From contig JAOTOL010001511.1 of NCBI GenBank assembly GCA_034440575.1, forward strand, positions 1 to 64,000: 64,000 nucleotides of DNA, in the 5' to 3' direction. The DNA is from Imbricaverruca yamaguchii. Taxonomy: Eukaryota; Arthropoda; Thecostraca; Neoverrucidae. This document shows positions 1-9,671 of the stretch, in pieces. The first letter of the stretch is position 1. The number at the start of each line of letters is the position of its first letter. A model generated the notes under the pieces. The model saw only the letters and a list, made by a program, of their open reading frames with translations, was not told the origin of the DNA and ran no database searches. Position numbers and translations under genes: made by a program.

Positions 1-85
1 TCAGCGACCTCCCGTTGCGAACGCGCAGACCAAACCGGCGACGTGCCCCTCAAAACCCTCTCTTGAAGGCGTTCGAGATCGCGCT

Positions 86-603
86 TCATGGAGATTCCGA
101 GGACTTTAGCGGTCGCTGGAAGGTCTCAGTCAACATCAGGCCGCGGCTGCCAATCACAACGGCCTCCGACGTTGCGACCGAGACCCGATACTTAACTTTA
201 ACTGCATCGAGGAAGGCGACACTACCATATTTGAGAATTTTGTCTTCGATTGTGGGTTCTCGATGGACTGAGTCATGCGTACCTCGACGCCACATCGACT
301 CCACCGCATGGTGAAGCCAATTATGGCGTCTAATGTACGCAGCCCGCAGTTCGCGGCACCCGTTGAGGGCATGGGCTTCGGTCTCTGCATATGCACACAA
401 CTTCGACAGGGCCTGACCGATCGATCACGTCCACGCGTTAAATTGGAACGAACAGGGAGATTCTCTGAGACGGCCTTAGCCAGATCAATGAACTCCTGGC
501 CAGTTAGGCTGACCGATGGATTGGTCAGCCACCGGTTACCCCCACCGTGAGGCCTCGGTGTCAAAATATCCCACGGCGGTTCTCCGGTATTTGGCCGCCT
601 CAA
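86..603 (-). pseudogene. C-terminal zinc-knuckle/endonuclease remnant of the R2-like element
   Basis: Two overlapping minus-strand frames together give an R2-like C-terminus. One frame (154-603) reads LTGQEFIDLAKAVSENLPVR followed by CRSC. The other (86-400) reads NGCRELRAAYIRRHNW, then REPTIEDKILK and VKVKYRVSVATSEA. Known R2 proteins have, in this place, a CCHC-type motif, an arginine-histidine-asparagine (RHN) block and then the KPD...D restriction-like endonuclease core. The switch between frames shows at least one frameshift. The canonical KPDLV core is not intact (KYGSVAFLDA stands there), so the nuclease is probably lost. The 3' UTR would lie before position 1. Confidence 0.65.
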
Positions 604-1249
604 CCCTCGAGACTCTCAGCTTATGTTTGGTGAGTCCTTTGGGGAAGATATCCTCAGGCGCAGTTGGTCGCGCCAGTAAGCGATTTCGGCATTGACGGGC
701 TGACCCGGCGGCCGGGGACTTTACCAAAGTATCGTTTGCTCGTTGTGAGCTTCACTAGCCGCCGGGTACGCATCATTCAACAGTCTCTCGGAAAGAGGGG
801 ATGTGGAGCCCGCCATCTCCGACCTCAAGTGATAAAAAGCCGTGGGTGTTCCCGGCGGAGGGAGATGCCCTCGAATCGCTTTATGGAGTAACGATCCAGG
901 TGCCTCAGATATTTATTAGACACTTTCCAAAACGCAGAGATGCTGATACTCGGCAGGACATGCGCTCGTGAGAAGTGTCAGCTTTTTGCTGGCTTGCGCC
1001 GCCTGTCTCCTCCAATTGAATGCCCATGAGCAGCTGCTTCTACTTGAGCTTTTGATACCCAAGGTGGAGGCGCTCCAACACCAGGTATTGACCGCCTCCC
1101 CGACGCCCTGTTTTTTGATAGGGGCGTCGTCGTAATGGAAGGTGGTCCCTTGGATAATTTTCAGGGCCTTAGTACCTGGGCCGGCGCAAGTCGGATGACA
1201 TGTGACTTGGCCGCATTAACTCGCATACTCCGGTCTGGAAGAATTTATC

Positions 1250-2010
1250 TGTGACACCCAGCGAATAACGTATCCATGTCCGCTCCCCGATGCCAACACA
1301 AGATCGTCAGCGAAGGCCAAAGCATTATATCCAGTCTCATCCTCGCCACAGGCTTAGCACATGCCGCTGCCCCGAGGCCCCAATCAGCTCATCGATAACC
1401 ATAGTTGAACAAGATCGGGGACATGGGCCAGCCCTTTAACCCCACGGTTCATCGGGAATGTGCGGTGTTCTTCCCTGAGCGCGACCGATCGTGGTGGTGA
1501 CTCCTGAATACAAGTCGTGTACGGTGTCGTTAACACGAACCTCGACCCACACCAAACCGTCTTAACGCCCACAGAGAATGAATGATGTGGGACCCCGTTC
1601 AACGCCTTAGAGACGTCCAAAAAGCGAGGTTCAATTCCTCCTCTTAGATTTACAGAGGCGCAGAGCTCGCTGAGGACGAATAGATGTTCATTGCATCCGT
1701 CCACAGCCGTGAAATCCTTCTGCCTTGGGTCGAGGTGAACTTTAACCCGAAGGTGGCGGTCAAGCAACTTGCAGTACAGTCGCAAGACCACCGACCCGAT
1801 CGTAATAGGTCGGAAGTCATTCACATCTCTGGCTCCATGTCTTGGGGATGAGCGTCATCCTATTGACCCGAAGGGCCGCAGGGATTTTGCCAAACCCGAG
1901 GAAGGTGTTCAGCACCCACCGAACGACCTCCGGCCCCTACTCGGTCTGGATGGTCTTAACCGAACGGCCATCCTGCCCGCACCAAATGAGACATCGGGGC
2001 CGGAAGAGGA
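1250..2010 (-). pseudogene. R2-like reverse transcriptase domain, broken
   Basis: The minus strand encodes FLGFGKIPAALRVNRMTLIPK (written here only as a run around 1850-1930), then after a stop/frame break DFRPITIGSVVLRL (about 1770-1820), then RQKDFTAVDGC, and FLDVSKALNGVPHHS, where R2 proteins have a DVSKAFDSV-like catalytic motif A. After further breaks, YNALAFADDLVLASGS (about 1290-1335) is the catalytic FADD box. The order and spacing match the palm and fingers of R2 reverse transcriptases. At least three frame changes and internal stops separate the blocks, so no functional protein can be made. Confidence 0.8.
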
Positions 2011-2939
2011 ACGGAGAGAAGGCCCTTCAGGGCACCCCGCACCTCACTCAATGAAAATGGTGTCAGTTCAATGGCCTCCTGTCCCTCCCGAGGTGTTATT
2101 TCGTGGTCGTCCATTGGCGAGTCTGAACCGAACCGGTTTTGGTAAATGTCCTTTATATCGTTTGTGTCCGGCAGGAAAGGCTTTTCCGAGGTGGGAATTT
2201 GGCACGCGCAGTTCCTTCATGAGGTCCGACCGGTTGGTCCGGTACGTAGTCGTTGGTGGGAGACGATATCGTGCCCTGCGCCCGTTGTGATCTGTTTATT
2301 TCGGGCGCTGGTGACGTTGGTCTGTCACCAGGGGGTCGATGGTCGATGGTCATTGGGGCCCGGCCACCCCTCGCCCGGACGACGTTGGGCCGCCTGACCC
2401 CCAGGGCATGGACGGGATAACAAGGTGACATATTCCACCGTCTATGTCTTCACCGTCGGTTAACACTCTTCGATGGAATAGTGTTGCCGCCTTTCCTCCC
2501 GACTGGCCTCAACCGGACCGACTCTCCTTCTTTGGTTATCCCTTTATGCGGTCGGTGCCGATAGTGGCGGCCGTCGATGATCTGACGGCGAACGCACTGG
2601 CCAACCCCGCCGAAGCATGAGGAATCACCATGGCCGACCCGGCGATTGGGTCGCTGACGCCATGGACCGAAGCAGACAAGACGGCCGCGACCGGCACACC
2701 AGGCATAAGCACACATATTCACGCACTGACAGAAAACCATTGTACTTACCGTGGTTGCAACAAATCACTCTGGTCTTGAACTCAACCCGGTCGAAACCCG
2801 TTCCCTTCATCTCTGCGAGGAAGTGGGTAGCTGTATTGGTCATCCTAATGCTAACAACACTGCCTAGACGAATGACCGATATATCTATGAAAGCATTCAC
2901 GGTTTTTTAAGTGCGTAGGAAACGGTGGCGATTAGAAAG

Positions 2940-3760
2940 CCGGTTTCACCCTCATGTTCGAATGTCATACTTTGATGTTGTTCAAAACAAACTGATGATG
3001 GCCCCGAGATAAGGCTGAAATCAGTTATTCCTCAACACCATCTTTGACTACATGCCAAAGGATGAACCCGGTCAAATCTCATTTCACCCCTTTTGGCACC
3101 GAGGCGTCATTAAAAAAAGGCAGTGAACTTCCAGATCACTCTTTCAGATTCGATCATAACTCCACATCCCACCATTAAAGTGTTTGGTGTTCCCCTCGAC
3201 CAGCAGCTTAGCTGAAATTCTCACGTCTCCATGGTCGTACGCAAATGCAACGCCATCATAGCATCCCTATGCACATTTCGCCATCATTTCATCAAGGACG
3301 TCTTTGTCCAGGTCCACGTTTTTCCTCACATTCTTCGTTGTCACATTCTTCCTCACATTCTATCCCTCTGGTGCCGAGACGCTCAGTGCCGTCTGCACCG
3401 CGTGCAAAACTGCATCAACTTTGCCGCGAGACTAGTCACCGATGTGCACCGCAACGAACTCGTTTCCCCTGTACTCGCGTCATTAGGCTGGCTGAAGTTT
3501 ACAGAGATTGTTCGGGAGCCCGATTGCATTCAGGTACACAGAGCAATGTGTATACCTGGCGGTCACAAGTATCGCAGAGGGAGATCACAGCTGGGCCAGT
3601 CGATGAGCTTCGTCTCACAAGATGTCGACTCACACAGACCCAGCGAGGTTTTTCGTACCGCGCCGCGATCGCTTGGAACAGACTACCACCCGTCACCAGG
3701 CAAGCACCGAGTCACCCTCCATTCATAAGTGTTTTGGCGCGGAGTCGCTAGTTTTACTAT
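2940..3760 (+). pseudogene. 3' end of a CR1/Jockey-group non-LTR retrotransposon, decayed
   Basis: The plus strand reads MNPVKSHFTPFGTEASLKK (about 3060-3120), then after a frame change TIKVFGVPLDQQLS, a stop, and HVSMVVRKCNAIIASL (about 3220-3275). These match the post-palm region of CR1/Jockey-type reverse transcriptases (LNPxKTEFxxFG...VxxLGVxLDxxLS...HV...C). A second block reads LHRVQNCINFAARLVTDV and LASLGWL (3400-3500). The last reads FSYRAAIAWNRLPP (about 3650-3690), the usual WNxLPxxxR ending. Several frameshifts break it. It is in opposite orientation to the R2-like element and is a different family from the CR1-like copies at 11-15 kb. Confidence 0.75.
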
Positions 3761-4210
3761 AGGGGTATACGTCTTTATAAGCTGTATGCTCTTGAAATGT
3801 TTCCGACGCAATTTGTTACCTGATGCACTTATGCAACATTGTCTGTGTGCAGAACAGCCACCACGTGGAAGTACCCAAATACATGACTTTGACTCTGACT
3901 TTAGGTAACCGCCAACACAGTTTGTAGGATGGTTACGTTCATGCTTGACCTTGTATGGCATTTCGACTAGTGAGGGGCGATATATGTTCATTCACCTATT
4001 AAAAATCTTGAAATAGACATGCACCATGCAACTTAGTGGTGCATGGTGCGATTTATGTATTGGGCATGCGGTGCAGGCACGTGGATTTGACAATAATTGA
4101 TAGGGCAGTTGATGCACACGTATATTACGCGGAAACAAGTGAATATGGCTAGATATGTCGGTAGGTAGTTATTGATAAGCGTGTAGGATGTTGATGGGTA
4201 GTTTCTTTGG
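3760..4210. other. No gene seen
   Basis: AT-rich sequence with no open frame of interest, no tandem repeat and no recognised element. It contains a short inverted repeat around 4020-4047, gcaccatgc/gcatggtgc, which may be chance. Confidence 0.4.
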
Positions 4211-5120
4211 AAATTAGGTGGTATTGGTTGGGATGTTGAGCATCATTTTGTCCAGGACTATAATATCTTCCCTTTACATGCTTGACCCAGATGGGCCCCT
4301 ATGTCTCCAGAACACTACTGCAGTCTTTTTTATTGGGTGGTTCACAGCGCACTTTATGTACATTCGCGGCTAATGGCGCCGCCCACAATGTTTCCCCGGC
4401 GGGCCATGTGATTTGGAAATGCACCGAGCAGCGCTAGTGTCGAACCCGGGACCTTTGGTTCCCAGAGCCCAACACCTTAACCACTCGGCCATCCCGGCCC
4501 CAGCTTTGCAATCTGATATCGATATATGTTCCAACCTGAAACCATGTTTTTCTGAATTGCTAGGCATTGCTCATTGCGCCTATTTACGCATGCCACGAAT
4601 CAATAGCTCTCGGGCTAACTTAACTCGGGTAATGTCTGCTTAATCGGATTTCGATAAGTGGAACGGAATCCGCGCCCTTTTGATGTTCGCCTTGCATTCT
4701 CACAACCGATGAAATATCAGCGTGAAATTCACCTGACCAAGTAACATGTGGTATTAGTTTGGTGTTGAGTATCGTTTTGTCCCGGTTTAGTTTGTCTTCC
4801 CCTTGCAGGCTTGCCCCAAATGGGCCCATGTTCCAGCTATTAGGTCTGATCACTGTTTGACTTTATGACGCCTTAAATAGCCAGAACACCATTCCAATCG
4901 GATACCGATATATGTTCCACTCTGACATTAGGCATCTTTGCTTTGCTTGTCATTGCCATTGCGCCTTTTTCTTACATATATTACAAATGGAGACCTGGGG
5001 CTAACGTGGCATGACGAAGGTCGGCTTAATATTATTCCGATAGGGGCAACCGTGCCGCCCCTTGTGATTTTCGCCTCCCGATCCCAAGTGCGGTGTAATA
5101 TGTTTCGGCGTGAAATTCGC
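4210..5120. repeat. Old tandem duplication, two diverged copies (about 4210-4745 and 4746-5120)
   Basis: Three blocks recur in the same order. The first is a stretch with GTTGAGYATCRTTTTGTCC...ATGGGCCC, at about 4232-4300 and 4770-4835. The second contains CCGATATATGTTCCA or its variant and ends TCATTGCGCC, at about 4515-4580 and 4900-4970. The third contains CGTGAAATTCRCCTG, at about 4720 and 5110. The second copy lacks the SINE present at 4326-4500 in the first, so the SINE inserted after the duplication or sits only in that copy. Confidence 0.7.
4326..4500 (-). mobile_element. SINE family A, near full-length copy
   Basis: On the minus strand this begins with a tRNA-like head. An A box, TGGCCGAGTGG (4491-4481), matches the Pol III consensus exactly, and a degenerate B box follows in CCCGGGTTCGACACT. 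The body carries GGCGGCGCCATTAGCCG and the end GTGAACCACCCAATAAAAAA. The head looks Leu/Ser-tRNA-like (GCCGAGTGGTTAAGG). The same body occurs 5'-truncated at 15451, 23291 and 45227. It is a retroposon moved by a partner LINE. I see no convincing target duplication here. Confidence 0.8.
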
Positions 5121-5765
5121 CTGCCCGTGGAAGGGTACTGACGACTCCGCTAGCACCTTGGCTAGGTTGTAGGCTTTGCTTCCTATGCACGAAGTTATTT
5201 GGTGCACTGCACTCCAGATTCGTGTGTTTTATGATTTGTGTGCTACTCCCCGGTAAGTGCAGGGGCTATTTTCCCGAACAGGTCTATCGAGAAGATTGCA
5301 ACATTTTTACTGAAGTATTTTACTTTGTATTTCAGTATTTCCATTTAAAACGGATTCATAAATGTTCATCCCCTTCAGTAGGATATGAACTGATGGTATG
5401 TAATCACATTTGTTCAAACCAACCACATTCCTTCTTTACCTGCGCTTTAAATAACAAGTTCAGGACCCCTCACTAGTTCTCGAGTTGAAGCGTCTTTTTT
5501 GGTTTGCTGGGGAGTTTGCGCGTTGATAACGCTGCGCAGAAAATGATAAGTCCTCGAATATCATACTTTTCAATGTCATTATCATTGTACCGTTAGATGC
5601 CAGGGACACCATTAACGTAGCATCCCTTGTGGAGATTAACCTACCTCCAGATAGATGGACAAGGATTGTGTTTCCAAAGGTGAAATAATTATATCTGAAG
5701 TGCTTGCGATTACGTCACGATTACCGGTAGCTTTTCGGTAAGTGTTTTCGCACAAGCATGTCATC
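5120..5765. other. No gene seen
   Basis: Unique-looking, moderately AT-rich DNA. There are short open frames but none with recognisable protein sequence, splice context or repeats. Confidence 0.4.
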
Positions 5766-5970
5766 CTGGCTTAGAGGTTATGCTTATGGTACAACTCGTC
5801 GTGTTGTAGCCACATCACCCGATAGTGAGGTTACGCTTGAAATGGTGAGGTTACGCTTCAGATCAAAGTTGTATTGTAGTCGCATCACTCGATAGTGAGG
5901 CTACGCTTCAGATGGTGAGGTTACGCTTCTGATCCAAGTTGTGGTGTTGTAGTCGCATCACCAGATGGTA
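5765..5970. repeat. Imperfect tandem repeat, unit about 70 bp
   Basis: The unit holds GATAGTGAGGTTACGCTT, ATGGTGAGGTTACGCTTC, GATCCAAGTTGT and GTTGTAGTCGCATCAC. Two good copies and one degraded copy follow each other. GGTTACGCTT itself recurs inside the unit, so this is a repeat nested in a repeat. Confidence 0.7.
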
Positions 5971-6424
5971 AGCCAGTGACTTTCACCCATGCGTCTTTCA
6001 AGGATACAACGGTGACTTTTTAACTTGGCGACTGCATCTTTCCAAAACTTCTCATGCTGACGGAACAGGGAGAACACGAAAGCGTATCTTGGCAGGCGCC
6101 TATGTCGGTAAATCTGATGGACTATGTAATCCAATAAGATTCCCGTTCTGTTCTTCACGCTTTCTAACTTCCGCCTTAGATGAAACTCACGTTGAGCGAG
6201 ATTCGTGTCCATTGTTGCTGTACAATGTGATGAGTAGGTAGATTATTTGAGTAGATATGGTGGAATGACAACGTGTAAGAAAGCAAGGCAATGGAAGTAT
6301 AAGTACATGTAGATAACGCTTCGGCTATCCTGCCCTTTTCAAGTATGAAACAAATAAAACTCGCTTGAAGCAATGTGAATAGTGGAGCAACACATTCAGT
6401 ACGCATGTTACATGCCATGAAGAT
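5970..6424. other. No gene seen
   Basis: No protein family, RNA gene or tandem repeat recognised before the 12-bp minisatellite starts. Confidence 0.35.
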
Positions 6425-6690
6425 GATACCGAATACCGAAGGTGATACCGAAGGTGATACCGAACGTGATACCGAAGGTGATACCGAAGGTGATACCGAA
6501 GGTGATACCGAAGGTGATACCGAAGGTGATACCGAACGTGATACCGAAGGTGATACCGAAGGTGATACCGAAGGTGATACCGAAGGTGATACCGAAGGTG
6601 ATACCGAAGGTGATACCGAAGGTGATACCGAAGGTGATACCGAAGGTGATACCGAAGGTGATACCGAAGGTGATACCGATACTCATGCCG
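6425..6690. repeat. 12-bp minisatellite (GGTGATACCGAA), about 21 units
   Basis: A near-perfect array. Two units carry the same G-to-C change (GAACGTGATACC at about 6470 and 6534), which suggests a larger block was once duplicated. Since 12 is a multiple of 3, the array reads open in several frames (for example GDTE repeats); these are not genes. Confidence 0.95.
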
Positions 6691-7060
6691 ATACCTTCCA
6701 AATAACGATTGGGATTTCTTACTTATAGCAAGCGAAAGTGGCATTTACAAACACCAACAAACCCGGATTTGGAATAATTATGGACACAAAAATCGCTCGA
6801 GAAGGGTATTGGGGAGATAGAGTCGCCAATTTAAGAAATCACCGTCCTATTCTTGAATGTCACATTAATGATTATTTTTCAAATTCAATGATTAGTTAAA
6901 ATGTATTAATTTAGACATGGTGAATGATATTATTCATATAATAAATCATTTCACGAACTAATATAATGATGGAATTTCTAGGTCCAATTATAATATGTGA
7001 TGCATGTGAAGAACAACTCATGTAAAAATGATTGGGGATTCAGCTGCCAGACTGAATTCA
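6690..7060. other. AT-rich spacer, no gene seen
   Basis: Strongly AT-rich with no repeat or coding signal that I can support. Confidence 0.35.
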
Positions 7061-7540
7061 ATCGATGTAAAATATGCTTATTGGTAGGAAACTGAAACAA
7101 CCAGCTAGCCATACTAGCAACGAATATAGCGGTTACTCAATGCACAATCAAAGAATTCTTAAGTCTGTGACCAAAATACTATTGTCAGGAATTCAGAACT
7201 ATGCTAATGATTGCAACGAAATTTGGAATATAACTTCCAAGCTGATGAATTCAAAATCCAAGGATGATGATATCCCTGAATGAGTGTTTGGCAATACTCG
7301 TCAGGAGCTCCCAGGTGATGATGAGATGGCATTTCAAAAAGAAGAGGCACTTAAAAAATGGACAAGAATTTAAATGTAAACCTCCAAATTTCGCTGAAAA
7401 CCCACTTGCACTTCTTCCTGATATCCAGAATGACGGGAATTTGCCACTTACAAACCTCCAAGAAGGAATGAACTTTATGACAGACCTAAACAATGTTGGT
7501 GCTGCCGTTTCACCTTGTTTGTAACCTGGTGTCGTTGTGT
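7060..7540 (+). other. Possibly decayed coding sequence, not identified
   Basis: Plus-strand frames give CNEIWNITSKLMNSK followed by DDDIPE and, after a stop, FGNTRQELPGDDEMAFQKEE. The amino-acid mix looks protein-like, and the first part faintly resembles the linker before a LINE reverse transcriptase. No catalytic motif is visible, and stops break every frame. It may be a retroelement relic or a lost exon. Confidence 0.2.
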
Positions 7541-7680
7541 TTCTGTAGTACAAGTAATGGGTGTGGCCGTCTGTTGTGTTGGTTTGTGTTGTGCCGAGGA
7601 TTTTTGTGATGGCTATCGATCTTTGCTGGTCTATGCGTCATATCGGATGGTTGTTATTTACTACTGGTGTTCTACTGGTG

Positions 7681-8160
7681 TTACTTCGCAATGCACATTA
7701 TGCCACATGGAGCTGTGTTTGATTGCGCGGAGTATGTATGATTTGATATCACTGTACTAGTCCCATTGATGCATTTCCCTGAGTCCATTGGTTTGCGGTA
7801 GATGATGGTGGTGAAAATGCTGTCCGTGGCCTCGATGGCTTCGTTTAGGAAGCTGATCCTGTTGTCTGCGGCTTCTTCAATGGTACGGTTCAGTCCGGAC
7901 ATTGTCTCCAGTCGTTGTTTCAGCTGGTGTAGTGTGTTGCTGTCACGAATGTCGACCAAGATGTCGTCGACGTATCTGCAGTAGGTGTATGGCCTGACTC
8001 GATGTTCCGCCAGCACTTCAAGTTCCACTGATGACGTGAACACTTCGGCAATGAGGGAGACTATTTGTGAGGTCATTGGAACACAGTCTATTTGATAGTA
8101 TAGTTGGCCTAGTGGGAATATGAAGGGTGCTTCGTGGCGCACAATCGTTGAAGGGAGACA
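7681..8160 (-). pseudogene. Penelope-like element reverse transcriptase fragment
   Basis: The minus-strand frame reads LYYQIDCVPMTSQIVSLIAEV, TYCRYVDDILVDI, then ISFLNEAIEATDS and TIIYRKPMDSGK. This is the typical run of Penelope-like reverse transcriptases: QxDGxxMGxxLxPxxAxxF, then YCRYVDD, then FLD, then YRKPT. The YVDD codons lie at 7974-7963. The motif before it is altered (DCVPMTSQ in place of DGVAMGSP), so the enzyme is probably inactive. N-terminal parts and the GIY-YIG endonuclease, which would follow towards lower coordinates, are not visible. The fragment stops at a perfect 17-bp inverted repeat and a minisatellite. Confidence 0.85.
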
Positions 8161-8165
8161 TACCA

Positions 8166-8205
8166 CATACCACAAGACATCAAAAATATGATGTCTTGTG
8201 GTATG
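8166..8205. repeat. Perfect 17-bp inverted repeat, 6-nt loop
   Basis: The arms are 8166-8182 (CATACCACAAGACATCA) and its exact complement at 8189-8205. It sits at the junction of the Penelope-like fragment and the 25-bp minisatellite. The right arm is the first part of the minisatellite unit, so the array begins as half of a hairpin. Confidence 0.95.
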
Positions 8206-8630
8206 TCTGGCGGAGTGGTCTTGTGGTATGTCTGGCGGAGTGGTCTTGTGGTATGTCTGGCGGAGTGGTCTTGTGGTATGTCTGGCGGAGTGGTCTTGTG
8301 GTATGTCTGGCGGAGTGGTCTTGTGGTATGTCTGGCGGAGTGGTCTTGTGGTATGTCTGGCGGAGTGGACTTGTGGTATGTCTGGCGGAATGGTCTTGTG
8401 GAATGTCTAGCGGAGTGGTTTTGTGGTATGTCTGGCGGAATGGTCTTGTGGCATGTCTGGCGGAGTGGTCTTGTGGTATGTCTGGCGGAGTGGTTGGTTG
8501 TTGGCGGATGGTCTTGTGGAATGTCTAGCGGAGTGGTTTTGTGGTATGTCTGGCGGAGTGGTCTTGTGGCAGTTGGCGGAGTGGTCTTGTGGCATGTCTA
8601 GCGGAGTGGTCTTGTGGTATGTCTTGATGG
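8190..8630. repeat. 25-bp minisatellite (GGTATGTCTGGCGGAGTGG + TCTTGT), about 17 units
   Basis: The first units are identical. Later units carry TCTAGC or GCATGT variants and deletions, giving an older, more variable right side. With a 25-bp unit, each frame cycles through the same 25-residue peptide (CGMSGGVV... type), which explains the long open frames here. Confidence 0.95.
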
Positions 8631-8663
8631 TGACATAAATATTATGTGACGATTGTGATCGTT

Positions 8664-9017
8664 TCATCGATGGGAACGTTGGCCGAGTGAGTGAGGCCTG
8701 ACAACTGGCCTCACATCAAGTGAGGCCAGTCGTCCCTGGCGTGTCTTGGTTTCCAGAAGGACGATGTCTTGGTTTCTGTTGACGATTTCAATGAGCATGG
8801 AGATGCTATGTAGGGTCTTATAGTCTTGTTTAGAGATTTGGCGAGACCGCATGTCAGCGGTTCCTTCTGTGAGATGATGGGCCTGAGTAGATTCCCCGAT
8901 CTGTGTGTGTTTATCCATTTCATAGAAGTATCCTGGATGTACTGATATTGGTGCTGGTATTGTGTTTGGGTCACCAGGAGTCCACACACAGTTGTACTTC
9001 ATGGTGAGGAATCTCAC
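8664..9017 (-). other. Open frame of 117 codons, not recognised
   Basis: The frame includes YFYEMDKHTQIGESTQAHHL and LIEIVNRNQDIVLLETK. The composition is protein-like and it lies upstream, on the same strand, of the Penelope-like fragment, so it could be part of a decayed element. No family motif is visible, and no splice sites or promoter are evident. Confidence 0.2.
8704..8730. repeat. Perfect 11-bp inverted repeat
   Basis: ACTGGCCTCAC (8704-8714) and its complement (8720-8730) with a 5-nt loop. No function is evident. A poly-U tract typical of a terminator is absent. Confidence 0.8.
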
Positions 9018-9386
9018 CTACCAAGGTGGGAATGGGTTTAACGCTCATCGTGCGATTGAACATAAAGGACGAGACGACTGCTGCGTCATGGCTCTGAGAT
9101 CAGTAGCTGAGTTCAGTGCTGAGATCAACGTATTGAGCAGAAAAATAGGAACTGCTCTATAGTTTTGTAATTAGGAACGCCCTGGACCACTTCCTCCAGG
9201 GATGAGCTGCATATTTTCCTCAGTACACAGGTACACAGATATGTTTCTTGAAAGCAAAATAATTCCAATTCCCTCTTCTGTTAGTATTTGTCAATGGGGC
9301 GTTGTATATTTTAACTCATAAGTAAGTGATTTTCTTCGTTTCCAGTATGCTTATTCTGAATGCGCCTTTGGGAAGGCGTACAATCA

Positions 9387-9392
9387 TTTATT
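9387..9392 (-). terminator. AATAAA polyadenylation signal candidate
   Basis: AATAAA on the minus strand, about 280 bp past the stop codon of the glycine-rich gene. It is the best candidate in the region but not confirmed. Confidence 0.4.
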
Positions 9393-9671
9393 TCCGGTTG
9401 CACTCATGGCGTTGTTGTCATAAAGCACCTTGCTTGCTCTCGAGTTTTTGTTTTCGAACTGGAAAGAGCTAGGTCCTTTGCTTTACGTCTACACAGAGAG
9501 GTCAGGAGTAAAGGCACAGAGTACATACTGGTATGTATTGTGGAATAGTTGCAACCGCTTACACGACATGGATCACAGGACATCACATGACGATTAGTTG
9601 AATCGTAAGCCACCCAGGCATGACATATGTCGCATTGATACCATTGATACCACGCAAACCATCATGGCCAC

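Larger units (their letters stand above)
1..2760 (-). mobile_element. Decayed R2-clade non-LTR retrotransposon, 3' end cut by window edge
   Basis: Reading the minus strand from about 2760 to 1, broken pieces appear in the order expected of an R2-type element with one ORF: a Cys-rich N-terminal piece near 2620-2760 that may be the old zinc-finger region, the reverse transcriptase from about 2010 to 1250, and a C-terminal Cys/His plus restriction-like endonuclease region from about 600 to 86. R2 elements copy themselves by target-primed reverse transcription. Frameshifts and stops run throughout, so this copy is dead. No 28S rRNA sequence flanks it, so it is an off-target copy, a fragment, or an R2-like element of another specificity. 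The clade call rests on the RT wording and the RHN-type C-terminus, not on a tree. Confidence 0.75.

Noticed and set aside
1769..2290. Open frame of 173 codons on the plus strand
   Set aside because: Antisense shadow of the R2-like element; the minus strand carries recognisable RT motifs.
4430..4500. tRNA-Leu/Ser gene on the minus strand
   Set aside because: Good A box, but no proper acceptor stem or intact B box, and a SINE body follows.
8664..9017. GIY-YIG endonuclease of the Penelope-like element
   Set aside because: It lies on the 5' side of the RT, where this domain is not expected, and the GIY/YIG motif is absent.
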